From Candidatus Liptonbacteria bacterium (GTDB lineage Bacteria; Patescibacteriota; Minisyncoccia; UBA6257; 2-01-FULL-56-20), in the NCBI GenBank assembly GCA_016186635.1, contig JACPLI010000016.1, forward strand, positions 1-55,516: a stretch of DNA of 55,516 nt, read 5' to 3'. The notes under the pieces are model-generated. The model saw only the letters and a list, made by a program, of their open reading frames with translations. It had not been told where the DNA came from and did not search any database. The first letter of the stretch is position 1; every line of letters starts with the position of its first letter. The position numbers and the translations under genes are program-made. Shown one piece after another: positions 37,346 to 47,500 of the stretch.

Positions 37346-38239
37346 TCAGAACAATTTCACGGGTTCATACTTCTTTAGAATCGGCGAATGGGAAAACATC
37401 GCCTTCTCGCGAGGCCAGAGCTGCGCCAACTTCTCGGTATAACGGTAATCCTCATAGAACCGCACAATGCTGTCCGCTTTGTTCATCGCTTTCATGCGTT
37501 CCTTGATGCAGCGGACATTTTCCGGGTCAAGTTCCACGCCGACTGAATGGCGTTGCAGTTGCTGCGCCACCACAAGAGCAGTGCCAGTCCCCGCGAAGGG
37601 ATCGAAGATTGTATCGCCGACATTCGTAGAAGAGAGGATAATTCGCAGAAGGAGCGCAATCGGCGACTGTTGCTTATGAAGGCGTTCTCCGCTGTTCTTT
37701 CGCAGGGCTTCATCGCCGGCGAAATAACCCGCAGTCAGTTCACGAATGTCGTCCCACACGTCCGTCACATATACGCCTCTGTGCCGCTCATATTTGTAAT
37801 TCGCAGGAAGCGGCGGCGCAATGCGAAGGCGGTTGAATACGCGCGCCGATGGTCCTTTTGTCACAAACGCGATGACCTGATAATGTTTCCCGAACTTGCG
37901 GATACACGGCACCGCAGATGTTTTTTTCTTCCAAATGATAAGATTTTGAAGAGTCCACCCGGCATCGCGCAGGCACTGCAGAACAAAATCCGTATTTTTT
38001 TCCCGCTGCATAAAATAGAGCGCCCCACCGAGAGAAGTCAGCGAGAAAATTGCTTTGCACACCTGCTGCATCAACCCCCAATATTCCCCCGGGGGGAGGT
38101 TATCATCCCACGAGGCATACTCCTTACTCTGATTGAATGGCGGGTCGAGAAACGTTAAATCTACCGCATGCGGAATCTTTTTCTCTGAAAGCAGCGAGAT
38201 GCAGTCACCCTGCAAAATGGTGTTTGTGGGTCTATCCAT
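37346..38239 (-). CDS. Site-specific DNA methyltransferase (N4/N6-type)
   Basis: DLTFLDPPFNQS (motif IV) preceding TIFDPFAGTGTALVVAQQLQRHSVGVELDP (motif I). Confidence 0.92.
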   Translation of the reverse strand: MDRPTNTILQGDCISLLSEKKIPHAVDLTFLDPPFNQSKEYASWDDNLPPGEYWGLMQQVCKAIFSLTSLGGALYFMQREKNTDFVLQCLRDAGWTLQNLIIWKKKTSAVPCIRKFGKHYQVIAFVTKGPSARVFNRLRIAPPLPANYKYERHRGVYVTDVWDDIRELTAGYFAGDEALRKNSGERLHKQQSPIALLLRIILSSTNVGDTIFDPFAGTGTALVVAQQLQRHSVGVELDPENVRCIKERMKAMNKADSIVRFYEDYRYTEKLAQLWPREKAMFSHSPILKKYEPVKLF

Positions 38240-38303
38240 GAAGGTATGTTACCACAGCGCAAATCCTACGAGAACTCTCGTCCCCTCATCGGCGCGCTTG
38301 CCT

Positions 38304-39527
38304 TCAATGATTCAAAAGCTTCAAAAGTTCCTCTTCGCTCACGAGTTCCGCTTTCTCCGAATCCCGCCGCTTCAACTCTATTTTCCCTTTCGTCTTGGGG
38401 CTCACGACCGCCCGCAGAGGGACGCCCAAAAGGTCCGCGTCAGTGAGCTTCTCCCCCGCAGAGCGCTCGGTCTCGTCATAGAGTACGTCTACCCCCCGCT
38501 TCTGTAAAGCAGAATAAAGCCCCGTTGCAGATGCGCCATTCAACTCGAGGAGATGCACGGAGAACGGCGCGATGGACGCGGGCCAAAGAATCCCCTTTTC
38601 GTCGTGGAACCGCTCCACCACGACGCCCATGAGCCGGGAAATGCCGATGCCGTAACAGCCCATAAGCACGTCGTGCATCGCGCCCTTCTCATCTTTGTAC
38701 TGGAGCCCGAAGGGCGCGGAATACTTCGTCTTGAGCTTAAAAATGTTTCCTACCTCGGCGCCCGTTTTCTCCTCGAGCTTCGCCCCGCCGCACGAGGGGC
38801 ACGTCGGCTGCTCCTTGATAATTTCTTTATTCACCGCCACGCGGCATTTCTCGCAAAGATACATCGTGTCCTCGCCCGAGGGAATGAGCGTCTGGAACTC
38901 ATGCGAATACTTCGAAAAACTGCCGCCCGAGGCGAACGTAAGCACGGTGTCGTCCCCAAGCCCCACGCGCGCGAATACGCGCGCATACGCCGCCTGCACT
39001 TTTTCATAGTACGCATCAAGGTCTGCATCGTCCCGATGGAACGAATACAAGTCCTTCATCAGAAACTCCCGCCCCCGAAGGAGTCCGGACTTCGCGCGTT
39101 TCTCATCGCGAAACTTCGTCTGAATCTGAAACACATAACGCGGCAAATCCTGGTAGGAGAAAATAAATTGCTGCGCCAAGGGCGCGATTACCTCCTCATG
39201 CGTGGGACCAAGCACGTAGTCGTTCTTCGAATAATGGCTCGTGAAGCGGAAGAGCGTGTCGTACGTTTCCCACCGTCCCGTCGTGCTCCAATTCGCTTTC
39301 GGATGAAGGACAGGAAGGGACAATTCCTCGCCGCCGATGCCCACCATTTCCTCCCGCACAATCGTTTCAATTTTCCGGAGCACGCGAAGCCCGAGCGGAA
39401 GGAATGAATATACCCCCGCCATAAGCTTCTGCACAAACCCGCCGCGCGCGAGAAGCTGGGCGTTCAGCGCCTCCTCGTCCTTCGGGGCGTTCCTGCGGGT
39501 TTTGGTGAAGAGTTGTGACTGTAACAT
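38304..39527 (-). CDS. proS: Proline--tRNA ligase (short form without INS editing domain)
   Basis: PLGLRVLRKIETIVREEMVGIGGEELSLPVLHPKANWSTTGRW, GPTHEEV, GCYGIGISRLMGVVVE. Confidence 0.93.
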   Translation of the reverse strand: MLQSQLFTKTRRNAPKDEEALNAQLLARGGFVQKLMAGVYSFLPLGLRVLRKIETIVREEMVGIGGEELSLPVLHPKANWSTTGRWETYDTLFRFTSHYSKNDYVLGPTHEEVIAPLAQQFIFSYQDLPRYVFQIQTKFRDEKRAKSGLLRGREFLMKDLYSFHRDDADLDAYYEKVQAAYARVFARVGLGDDTVLTFASGGSFSKYSHEFQTLIPSGEDTMYLCEKCRVAVNKEIIKEQPTCPSCGGAKLEEKTGAEVGNIFKLKTKYSAPFGLQYKDEKGAMHDVLMGCYGIGISRLMGVVVERFHDEKGILWPASIAPFSVHLLELNGASATGLYSALQKRGVDVLYDETERSAGEKLTDADLLGVPLRAVVSPKTKGKIELKRRDSEKAELVSEEELLKLLNH

Positions 39528-39564
39528 ACGAGCGCGTATATGGCAGAAGCATACCGCGAACGCG

Positions 39565-39605
39565 AAAAAGGCTCAACCTTGCCAGCGCCAAAGTTGAGCC
39601 TTTTT
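39565..39605 (-). terminator. Rho-independent terminator after surface-protein gene
   Basis: AAAAAGGCTCAAC...GTTGAGCCTTTTT inverted repeat. Confidence 0.8.
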
Positions 39606-39621
39606 GCTTTCTGTTCCAACG

Positions 39622-42372
39622 CTAATTTCCGAACGCTACCATCGGGCCGCACTGGGTGGGGAGGTCACCCGAGGAAGCCCGCGCGCAGACCGCATAGTTT
39701 CCGGGCTCAAGCCCATTCGGCACTATCCACGCATACCCCCCGCCGTTCGGCACACTGTACACGTTTTTCGCAATCGGCGCGATGTCATCAAACGAGTACA
39801 CGCTGCGCTTAAGCACAAGGTCCACTGAAGTTACATTCGTTGTCCGCCAGAAAATCACCATCACCTCGCCAAACGCATACTTCGCGTCATAGGTCACGGA
39901 GTCCACCGACTTCGGGCCGGACGTGATTCTCTCTGCCGGCATGTTCGCCAAGGGGGAAATTCTTCCCAATACCGGCGGCGATTCCGGACCCACGTCCACC
40001 GCAACCGATGCGGACACCGGAGCCCCGCCTCCCACAGGCGAGCAAGTAATGGTGAACGTTTTTGCCGCGCTCACCGCGCCGGTCGAGACAGTTCCGTTCA
40101 CCGGAGAACCATTCGGCGGAAACGCAATCCCTTGGTTCAACGTGCACGTGCCGGGAATCATATTCATCGAACTCCACTCAAGCGGAGCGCTTGTGCCCTT
40201 TGGAATCGTCGCCGAGCCGAGCGCATTATTCGCCTTGAGCAAAATGCTCGGCGCCGCGAGCGCCGCCGCAACCGTGCTGCTGCAGTCCCCGTAGTTATTC
40301 GGGTTGCACAGCTTGAGCCGCATGCCCTCCGCGGCGTACCCAAAGGCGAGCCGCGCCTCCTTATTCGTGCCGTTTTCCCACAGCACGCCGAGCACCGCGT
40401 TCGTCGCGTCCGAAACCACATGCGCGGACGTATTCGCCGGCGTGGACTTCGAGTAGACCACCCGCACCACCCCGTTTTCAATCACCGCCGAGGAGAGCGA
40501 GAGCGGGCCGGTTGGCACGGCAGCCGGCGGCTGCACGGGCGGCACTGCCGCAGGAGACGTTCGCGCCGGAGAAACCACAACACCTTTTGTTGTCCGTGCC
40601 GTCGCGCCCTTGTCGTCAGTTGCGGTGAAGGTGATTGTGTAATTGCCCGCCGCCCCATACGCGTGCTCGAAGGTAAAGAAACTCGAGGCGCCTGCACCCG
40701 TCGCGCGGTGGCTTCCTCTGCGTATGGGAGTGCCGTCGCCCCAATCCGCCGCGTAAGAAAGCGCCACGCCGTCCGGGTCCTTTGCGAACGCAAGCCACGT
40801 CATTGTTGAGCCCGCGGGAAACGGAATGGCGTCATTCGTTGTCACGCGGTCAAAGCTCGGCGCTTCATTGCTTTGAGAAACCGCGACGCGCACCGTGGCG
40901 GAATCAGAATTGCTCCGGTTCTGCGCGTCGTAGCACGTGACGGAATACGCGCCGCTCTCCGCAACTGCGGCTTCGTACTGCCCCGACGTACCCGCGCCGA
41001 TATTCTTCCCCGAGAGAAGTCCGCTTCCCTCGCATCGCGCCGCATTCCCAGAGGAACTCCAATTGAACTTCACTTTTTCACCGGAAGGAACCGCAACCTC
41101 TTTCGCCCCGTTCACATACAACGCAACGAGGATTTCTGCACTCGGGACCGGCGCAGGCGCCGGAGCGGGTACGGGTGCCGGAACCGATACAGGAGGGGGT
41201 GGAGAAACGGGCACCTGCGGCGCCGCGTAGGTTTGATTTGAAAAACTCGCGTCCGGCGCCGGCGCCCTCACGGTAATCGCAACTGACTTGCTCGCGCTTC
41301 TGTTCATCGCATCGTAACAGCTCGCCGCATAGTTCCCGCTTTGGCTTATCACCACATTATGCCGTCCGGAAGTGCCCGTGCCGGCAAGCGCGAAGTTTGT
41401 AAAGCACCCGGTGGCATTCGTCGCACTCCACGAGAATGCAACCGAGGCGCCCGTCGCCACAGTAAGCTTGTCCGCCGCCGTGCCATTCACAGTGAATGTA
41501 ACCGTGGGGCCTGCTGCAGGCGGCGTAACCGTGCCTCCCGTCACGTTTACCGCCACCGACGCTCTGCTGGGTTGGCCCGCGAGGTCAAAGCACGTGATGT
41601 AATACGGACCGCTCTCGGTCGCCGGTGTGGTATAAGAACCCCTTGTGCCCGCATCATTCGTGGCGCCTCGCCCGAGCGGCTCGGTCAAAAGGCAGTTCTT
41701 GATGTCAGACGCGGTGCTCCAAACAAACGAGAGCGGCATCCCTCGCGCAACGGTGGCCGAACTCGCCGAGCCGTTCACGCGAAGCTCTACCTTGCCGCCG
41801 GAGCCGGAAGGCGCGCCGGGCACCACGGTGAATGCGGCATCGCTCCAATCCTGCACCGATTCCATCCCCACCGCCTCCACGCGGAGCGCGTACTGCCCTG
41901 AGAACGATGCAGGTACGTTCCACTCGTAGGATGTGCCGGTGATGCCGGTTGCAATCAATCCCTCCGCGCTGGTCCCGCTGTACCAGAGCGCGAACGTCTT
42001 TCCCGCAAGATTCATGGCCGTCCACCATACGGTGTACGCCTGCCCCGCGGTAAGCGTCTCACCCGAAGCGGGTGCCCGAAGCGCGAGAGAAGGCAAAGAG
42101 TGGAGTGTGATGCTCCGCGCGCGCACAATCTCCTCCGCAAGCTTCCGTGCGGTACCCGTGAACTCGTTACATTGCGCGATAAGCCCCTCAATCCGCGCGC
42201 TTCCCCGCACACCCGCTTGTTCCGCGCGCGCCGCAAGCTCGGTACATCCAAACACCCGCGCAGGCGCCGACTGCGCCAATGAAACCGAGGGGTTCTCACT
42301 AAGGAAAACGGCAACCGCAACAATGCCGACCGCGGTGCGTGCGGCAACCCTCCCCATAGCAGATATGTTCAT
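39622..42372 (-). CDS. Secreted multidomain surface protein with PKD/Ig-like repeats
   Basis: Signal-like N-terminus MNISAMGRVAARTAVGIVAVAVFL; PKD block YAADWGDGTP...FFTFEHAYGAAGNYTITFTATDDKGATA; repeated Ig-like segments. Confidence 0.78.
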   Translation of the reverse strand: MNISAMGRVAARTAVGIVAVAVFLSENPSVSLAQSAPARVFGCTELAARAEQAGVRGSARIEGLIAQCNEFTGTARKLAEEIVRARSITLHSLPSLALRAPASGETLTAGQAYTVWWTAMNLAGKTFALWYSGTSAEGLIATGITGTSYEWNVPASFSGQYALRVEAVGMESVQDWSDAAFTVVPGAPSGSGGKVELRVNGSASSATVARGMPLSFVWSTASDIKNCLLTEPLGRGATNDAGTRGSYTTPATESGPYYITCFDLAGQPSRASVAVNVTGGTVTPPAAGPTVTFTVNGTAADKLTVATGASVAFSWSATNATGCFTNFALAGTGTSGRHNVVISQSGNYAASCYDAMNRSASKSVAITVRAPAPDASFSNQTYAAPQVPVSPPPPVSVPAPVPAPAPAPVPSAEILVALYVNGAKEVAVPSGEKVKFNWSSSGNAARCEGSGLLSGKNIGAGTSGQYEAAVAESGAYSVTCYDAQNRSNSDSATVRVAVSQSNEAPSFDRVTTNDAIPFPAGSTMTWLAFAKDPDGVALSYAADWGDGTPIRRGSHRATGAGASSFFTFEHAYGAAGNYTITFTATDDKGATARTTKGVVVSPARTSPAAVPPVQPPAAVPTGPLSLSSAVIENGVVRVVYSKSTPANTSAHVVSDATNAVLGVLWENGTNKEARLAFGYAAEGMRLKLCNPNNYGDCSSTVAAALAAPSILLKANNALGSATIPKGTSAPLEWSSMNMIPGTCTLNQGIAFPPNGSPVNGTVSTGAVSAAKTFTITCSPVGGGAPVSASVAVDVGPESPPVLGRISPLANMPAERITSGPKSVDSVTYDAKYAFGEVMVIFWRTTNVTSVDLVLKRSVYSFDDIAPIAKNVYSVPNGGGYAWIVPNGLEPGNYAVCARASSGDLPTQCGPMVAFGN

Positions 42373-42408
42373 AATATATGGAGTATATACTCTTCCTCCA
42401 ACCGCGCA

Positions 42409-43185
42409 ATGAATGATATGCACATGAACTCTGGTATACTGACACCGATGTATGAAAAAAGTGCGGTGGTGATACCCACATATAATGAGAAGGACTGCAT
42501 CGAAACCCTCCTCGCGACAGTAAGAACAAAGTATCCCGCGCTCCGGATTGTGGTGGTAGACGACAACTCTCCCGACGGCACGGGAAACATGGTGGACTCG
42601 CTCGCGCGCCGCTTCGGAGGAATTACCCTCATCTCCCGTCCAAAAAAGCGAGGCATCGCGTCGGCGTACACCGCCGCATTCACGGAGATTCTCAAGAGCC
42701 GAAGCATCGAATACCTCCTCACGATGGACGCGGATTTTTCCCATAACCCGGATGACATCCCGCGGCTCCTCGCCGCGCTCGAGAAGGGAAACGACCTCGC
42801 GATAGGGTCGCGCTACGTGAAAAATGGGCGAACCGAGAACTGGGGACTGTGGAGACGGGTGTTGAGTATATGCGGCAACCTCTATGCAAGAATCATCGCC
42901 GGCGTGCCGATGAAAGACCTCACTACGGGGTTCGTCGCATATCGGCGGCGCATCATCGAACACATCCTTGCGAAAGGCATACGGCACCAAGGGTATGTGT
43001 GCCAAGTAGAGATGAAATTTCTTGCGCACAAAATCGGCGCCAAACTCGCAGAGGTGCCCATCATATTTCGAGAACGGGAAAGGGGGACTTCAAAGATGAG
43101 CGGCGCCATCATCGCAGAAGGCATCGCCGCGCCGTGGCGATTGCGGTTTCGCAGGCAATTCGGCGGTGCGCGAGTGGTACAATAA
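42409..43185 (+). CDS. Polyprenol-phosphate mannosyltransferase-like GT2
   Basis: VVIPTYNEKDCIETLL, VVVDDNSPDGTG, TMDADFSHNPDDIP, DLTTGFVAYRR; start may be 42448. Confidence 0.87.
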   Translation: MNDMHMNSGILTPMYEKSAVVIPTYNEKDCIETLLATVRTKYPALRIVVVDDNSPDGTGNMVDSLARRFGGITLISRPKKRGIASAYTAAFTEILKSRSIEYLLTMDADFSHNPDDIPRLLAALEKGNDLAIGSRYVKNGRTENWGLWRRVLSICGNLYARIIAGVPMKDLTTGFVAYRRRIIEHILAKGIRHQGYVCQVEMKFLAHKIGAKLAEVPIIFRERERGTSKMSGAIIAEGIAAPWRLRFRRQFGGARVVQ

Positions 43186-44569
43186 TGCGATGCACCACGC
43201 GAAGGGATGGCTTGTGCTTATAGGAACGGGCGTTGCCTTCGGAGCCATCCTGCTCGCGCAGCAAACCCTGCTCAACCCCTTCGATTTCCAAATCGCGCGC
43301 CAGCCGCTCTCGGAGGAGAGTCTTGCGTGGGCGAGCTACCTGGCGCACACGTTCTTCCCCGCGGTGTTCGCAAGTCTGCTCCTGTGGTACTGGCTCGTGT
43401 GTGCGCGCATCGGCGCGCTCCCGCAAAAAACGGTGCGGGTATGGATTGTCGTCTTTTTCCTCATATTCTCCGCCATTGCGGTTGCCACAAGCCCCACAAA
43501 ATCCCAAGACGTGTACTGGAACCTGCTCCTTGCGAAGGGATGGGTGGTGGAACACTTGAACCCCTACCTCACCGCCCCCGATATGCTCCGCGGCGACCCG
43601 TGGTTCGCGCCCTATATCAATTGGACGCATCTCCCCATGATGTACGGACCCCTGTGGACATACCTCATCGCGGGCGCCGTCTACGTGGGGCAATCCCTTG
43701 CCGCCTCGCTTTTCCTCATGAAGCTCGCCGCCTTCGCTTCCCTTCTTCTCTCCGGCTATGCGCTCTGGCGCATCATGGCGCTCCACCGCATGGCTGACGG
43801 GGCGAAAAACGCCGTGCTCCTTCTTCTCGCATGGAATCCGGCGGTGCTCCAACTGCTCGTCATGGATGCGCATAATGATTTTCTCATCGTCCCTTCCATC
43901 CTCTTCAGCTACCTTTTTTTCAAGCAGGAAAAGTACGCGGCGAGCGCGCTGCTCCTCCTCCTCGGAGGATTCGTGAAGTATGTGCCCTTCTTCCTTCTTC
44001 CTATCCCTCTTTTTTACCTTCTCTTCCGCAATAATGCGCCGTGGCTCAAAAAATGCGCGCAGTTTGGAGGAGTGTTGCTTGGCGCAGCCGGGCTTGCCGC
44101 GCTTCTTTACGCCCCGTTCGGCGGCATCAGTGCGAGCATCGCCGCCGCGGGCAATGCCGTCGTGCCCGGCACCACGGACGCCTCCCTCTTCCCCACCATG
44201 GCACTCGCCACCACGCTGGGACTCGAACTGCCCGCCATCAGAGCCATGGGGATTTTAGCAGGAGTCTTCGTACTGTTATGGTTCGTCTTCCGCAACAAGC
44301 CGCTCCTCGCCTACACATTCCCGTTCCTTGCAATTTTTATCTTCGGCACGCCGTGGTTCCTGCCGTGGTATGCGCTCTGGATATTCCCGCTTCTCGCGCT
44401 CATTTTTCCCGTTTCTCTCATGCTTCTCCTCTCCGTATTTCTCATTCTCATTCCGAGTCCATTCTCCCCCCTCACTGCCTCGTATCTCTTCGCATCCCTC
44501 TATATCGCATGGAAACTGCTGTTTCCCCTAGAACGAGCCGCGGAGAAGCTGGAGCAGGGACTGCATTGA
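43166..44569 (+). CDS. Polytopic GT-C-like membrane glycosyltransferase
   Basis: Many TM segments; AKGWVVEHLNPYLTAPDML...YGPLWTYL; overlaps the GT2 gene. Start may be 43190. Confidence 0.65.
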   Translation: MREWYNNAMHHAKGWLVLIGTGVAFGAILLAQQTLLNPFDFQIARQPLSEESLAWASYLAHTFFPAVFASLLLWYWLVCARIGALPQKTVRVWIVVFFLIFSAIAVATSPTKSQDVYWNLLLAKGWVVEHLNPYLTAPDMLRGDPWFAPYINWTHLPMMYGPLWTYLIAGAVYVGQSLAASLFLMKLAAFASLLLSGYALWRIMALHRMADGAKNAVLLLLAWNPAVLQLLVMDAHNDFLIVPSILFSYLFFKQEKYAASALLLLLGGFVKYVPFFLLPIPLFYLLFRNNAPWLKKCAQFGGVLLGAAGLAALLYAPFGGISASIAAAGNAVVPGTTDASLFPTMALATTLGLELPAIRAMGILAGVFVLLWFVFRNKPLLAYTFPFLAIFIFGTPWFLPWYALWIFPLLALIFPVSLMLLLSVFLILIPSPFSPLTASYLFASLYIAWKLLFPLERAAEKLEQGLH

Positions 44570-47500
44570 TTCGAGAATAGAACCAAGCTGCGGCGCGCGG
44601 CCCGCGTTATACGTCTGGCTCGAAGCGCTGCCGCCCGTGCACGTATACGTCGGATTTGAAGCGCCGCCAAACGTACATGTTTGACCCGCAGGACAGGTGC
44701 CGAAGAACTTCCCGCCCTGGTCGCCGCAAAGACCAGTGAACGTCTGCGTCGGCGCATAGGTGGTGCCGGTGTATGAGGTCTGGCCGGTTGAGGGCGCGTA
44801 GGTGGTGCCGGTGTAGGTAGTCCCGCCAGTTGTGGGTGCATAGGTCGTGCCGGTGTAGGTGGTGCCACCCGTGGTTGGCGCATAGGTGGTGCCGGTGTAG
44901 ACGGTCTGACCGGTTGAGGGCGCGTAGGTGGTGCCGGTGTAGGTAGTCCCGCCAGTTGTGGGTGCATAGGTCGTGCCGGTGTAGGTGGTGCCACCCGTGG
45001 TTGGCGCATAGGTGGTGCCGGTGTAGGTGGTGCCACCCGTGGTGGGCGCATAGGTGGTGCCGGTGTAGACGGTCTGACCGGTTGAGGGCGCATAGGTGGT
45101 GCCGGTGTAGGTAGTCCGCGAATCCTGCCCGACTTGCACCGTGACTGACTCGCTCGCAGAATTCCCCGACGCATCCACACACTTCACCGTGTAGGTCTTG
45201 GTTGCGATGAGCGCCCCCGTGGTGTAGCTCCCCGACGACTGGATGAACGAGTTCCACGGCGCACTGCACGAGTACGCAGCCGCAGGGAATGTCAACGAAA
45301 TCTCCGAGGACTCATTCGCCGGAACCACTGGAGGATTCGCGCGGAGCACGGGAGAAAGCGCGCCTGCTCCACCGCTGCCGCCAGTCGCTTGCCCCGGCTG
45401 CGCAGTGCCTGCGCCGCCTCCCGTCGCGGGCGCGGTTCCCGCCCCAGTCCCACCAGTGCTGTCTCCACCGGGAAACGCAGGAGCAGGTTGCGCCCAAGGA
45501 GGCGGCAACGCGGTCGTTCCCTGCGTCTGACCGGTCGCCGGTGCCGGCCGGCTTGCCGTGTTAATGATGGTGAAGTAGGAATCACTAATATCTGAAACCG
45601 CATCATCACCTAAAATACTGGGGGTTACGTCCATATTTACCTTTACCCTATAGTCACTGTCTGCAGTGAGAGTGCCAAAAACTGAACTAGGAGCGATAGT
45701 CCACGCTATTCCATTCTCGGTGAACGGACCATCCCATCGGTACACCACATCATTTCCCTTAAAGAGTTGGACTGTATACACCGCCGAACTGGGGTAGTTA
45801 GAGTTCCAGCTAATTTTTTGCGTTGATCCAATCTGCCATACCTCCCCTCCATTCGGCGAAAGGACGGTGATGGAGGGTTGGGCGGAAGATTTGACAGTCA
45901 TCACCGACAGAGAGGGAAGAACAGTCGAGAGAGAATGAGTGGTGCCACCACCAACCACCCCTGTGACCGAAAGCTGGATGGTAGTCCCGTCTTGGATACG
46001 CGGCGATACCGTCCCGTAGATGTAGAGTATGTTCTTGCCCTCGCGTAACGGAATGTTCGCATTCCAAAATCGTATCGGGTATCGTCCAGAAACATATGAA
46101 GTGTCCGCTCGGGCAATATTTCGATCAGGTAGTGAACCGTTCTGCAATAGCACGTTGCTCAACACATCACTGTTCGACTGGCTTAGCCCAGCACTCGCAT
46201 CACCATTCAAACTGAACTTGAGATCAATGCTCGAAAGCGAGGTAGCGCCGCCAGTTACCGTAACCTCAATTGTCCCCAAAGGACGCTCCGGCACCCCTGC
46301 TTGTATGTTCTGCGACGGGAACATTAAAGAATTAGCAAAGGTGATGGAGGGCTGGGTGGTTTGCGATGAAACCACGTTCACCGTAACTGTATTGGAACGA
46401 TATTGCTGGCCACCTTTATAGATGACGACATAAAATTGGCTTGAACCGACAACTCTGGCGGTGCATGTCATCACCCATTCCGATGTTGGCAACCCTTCAT
46501 TATTGCCGCAATTGTTGTTGTTCCCGAAGGTCCGGTCAAAGAAATACGCCCGAGAATAGCCGATTGAATCTACTGTATTTGCGCCAAAGTTATACGGCAG
46601 TCCCTGGAGATTCTGTGGCGTACCAGAAATCTGAAAAGTGCTGCCAATAGGCACATTAAGAACTGAATCACTGCTCTTTTCTCCGGATGAAACAGATAGA
46701 CGAATGGACGGCGGCGTCGAGGTGGAAACGCCACCACTCAACGTCCGCACGACGGTAACGGAGTTGCTCCGCGACGAACCGAGCGAAACCGTTGCACGAT
46801 TGTTGGACGTTGCGCCCACCGCCCAGAATGAATCATCTTTCACGACATCGAAGTAGTGAACGCTGTTGTCTTTTACTGCGTTCGCGGCATACGACGCCAC
46901 GTCACCCTTCAACACAAGCGTGATAGAACCACCCTTCGGAATCTTTGGTGACGACGAGAAGTGGAAATCGTAGTAATAAATTCCACCAGTGCCTAATGCG
47001 GCTCCCGCCGTCGCAAGCGCGACGTTCGGATTGTCTGCCGAATAAAGCGTGAGGCGCGAGAATCCCGACGTCAAACCGACACCATCCACAAGCTGCTGCA
47101 CTCTGAAGTCGCTCATAATCGCGTCCTCCACGTTCGTTGTTTCGGTGAACCGCCACGCCGCGAGCGTCACATTCGTCGAACCCATCGCCACTTGCCGCGC
47201 GGGCGGCGAGAGCGCGCTGTCCAAACTCACTTGTACCGTCGCCTGACTTGAAACTTCCCCCGGCTTGATAATCTGGGCTACACCGAGTGTCACGCTCTGC
47301 CGCCAGGTCGCAACCAAAACTCCTCGCTGATAGAGCTCGATAACAATCGTGTTCTCCCCAGAAACCGCCCAAAATGGGGATGACCATCTCGCCGTCACCA
47401 CTTGTCCCCTGCCAGGGGCGAGCGAAGAATAGGAACTACCTCCCATATCCCAGTTATTCGTGGCATTTTTTGTCTTGATTTCCCATGGTCCCGCATCTGC

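Noticed and set aside
42373-43029. N-terminal ~220 aa of the 1135-aa ORF
   Set aside because: Antisense to the GT2 gene; a clean signal-peptide-like start is at 42372
44751-45117. Possible CRISPR array
   Set aside because: Units are contiguous without unique spacers and are in frame inside a surface protein; no cas genes in the window
44500-45269. Alternative-frame ORFs PTPAPPMRPP... and HRHHLCAHHGW...
   Set aside because: Off-frame readings of the 42-bp coding tandem repeat
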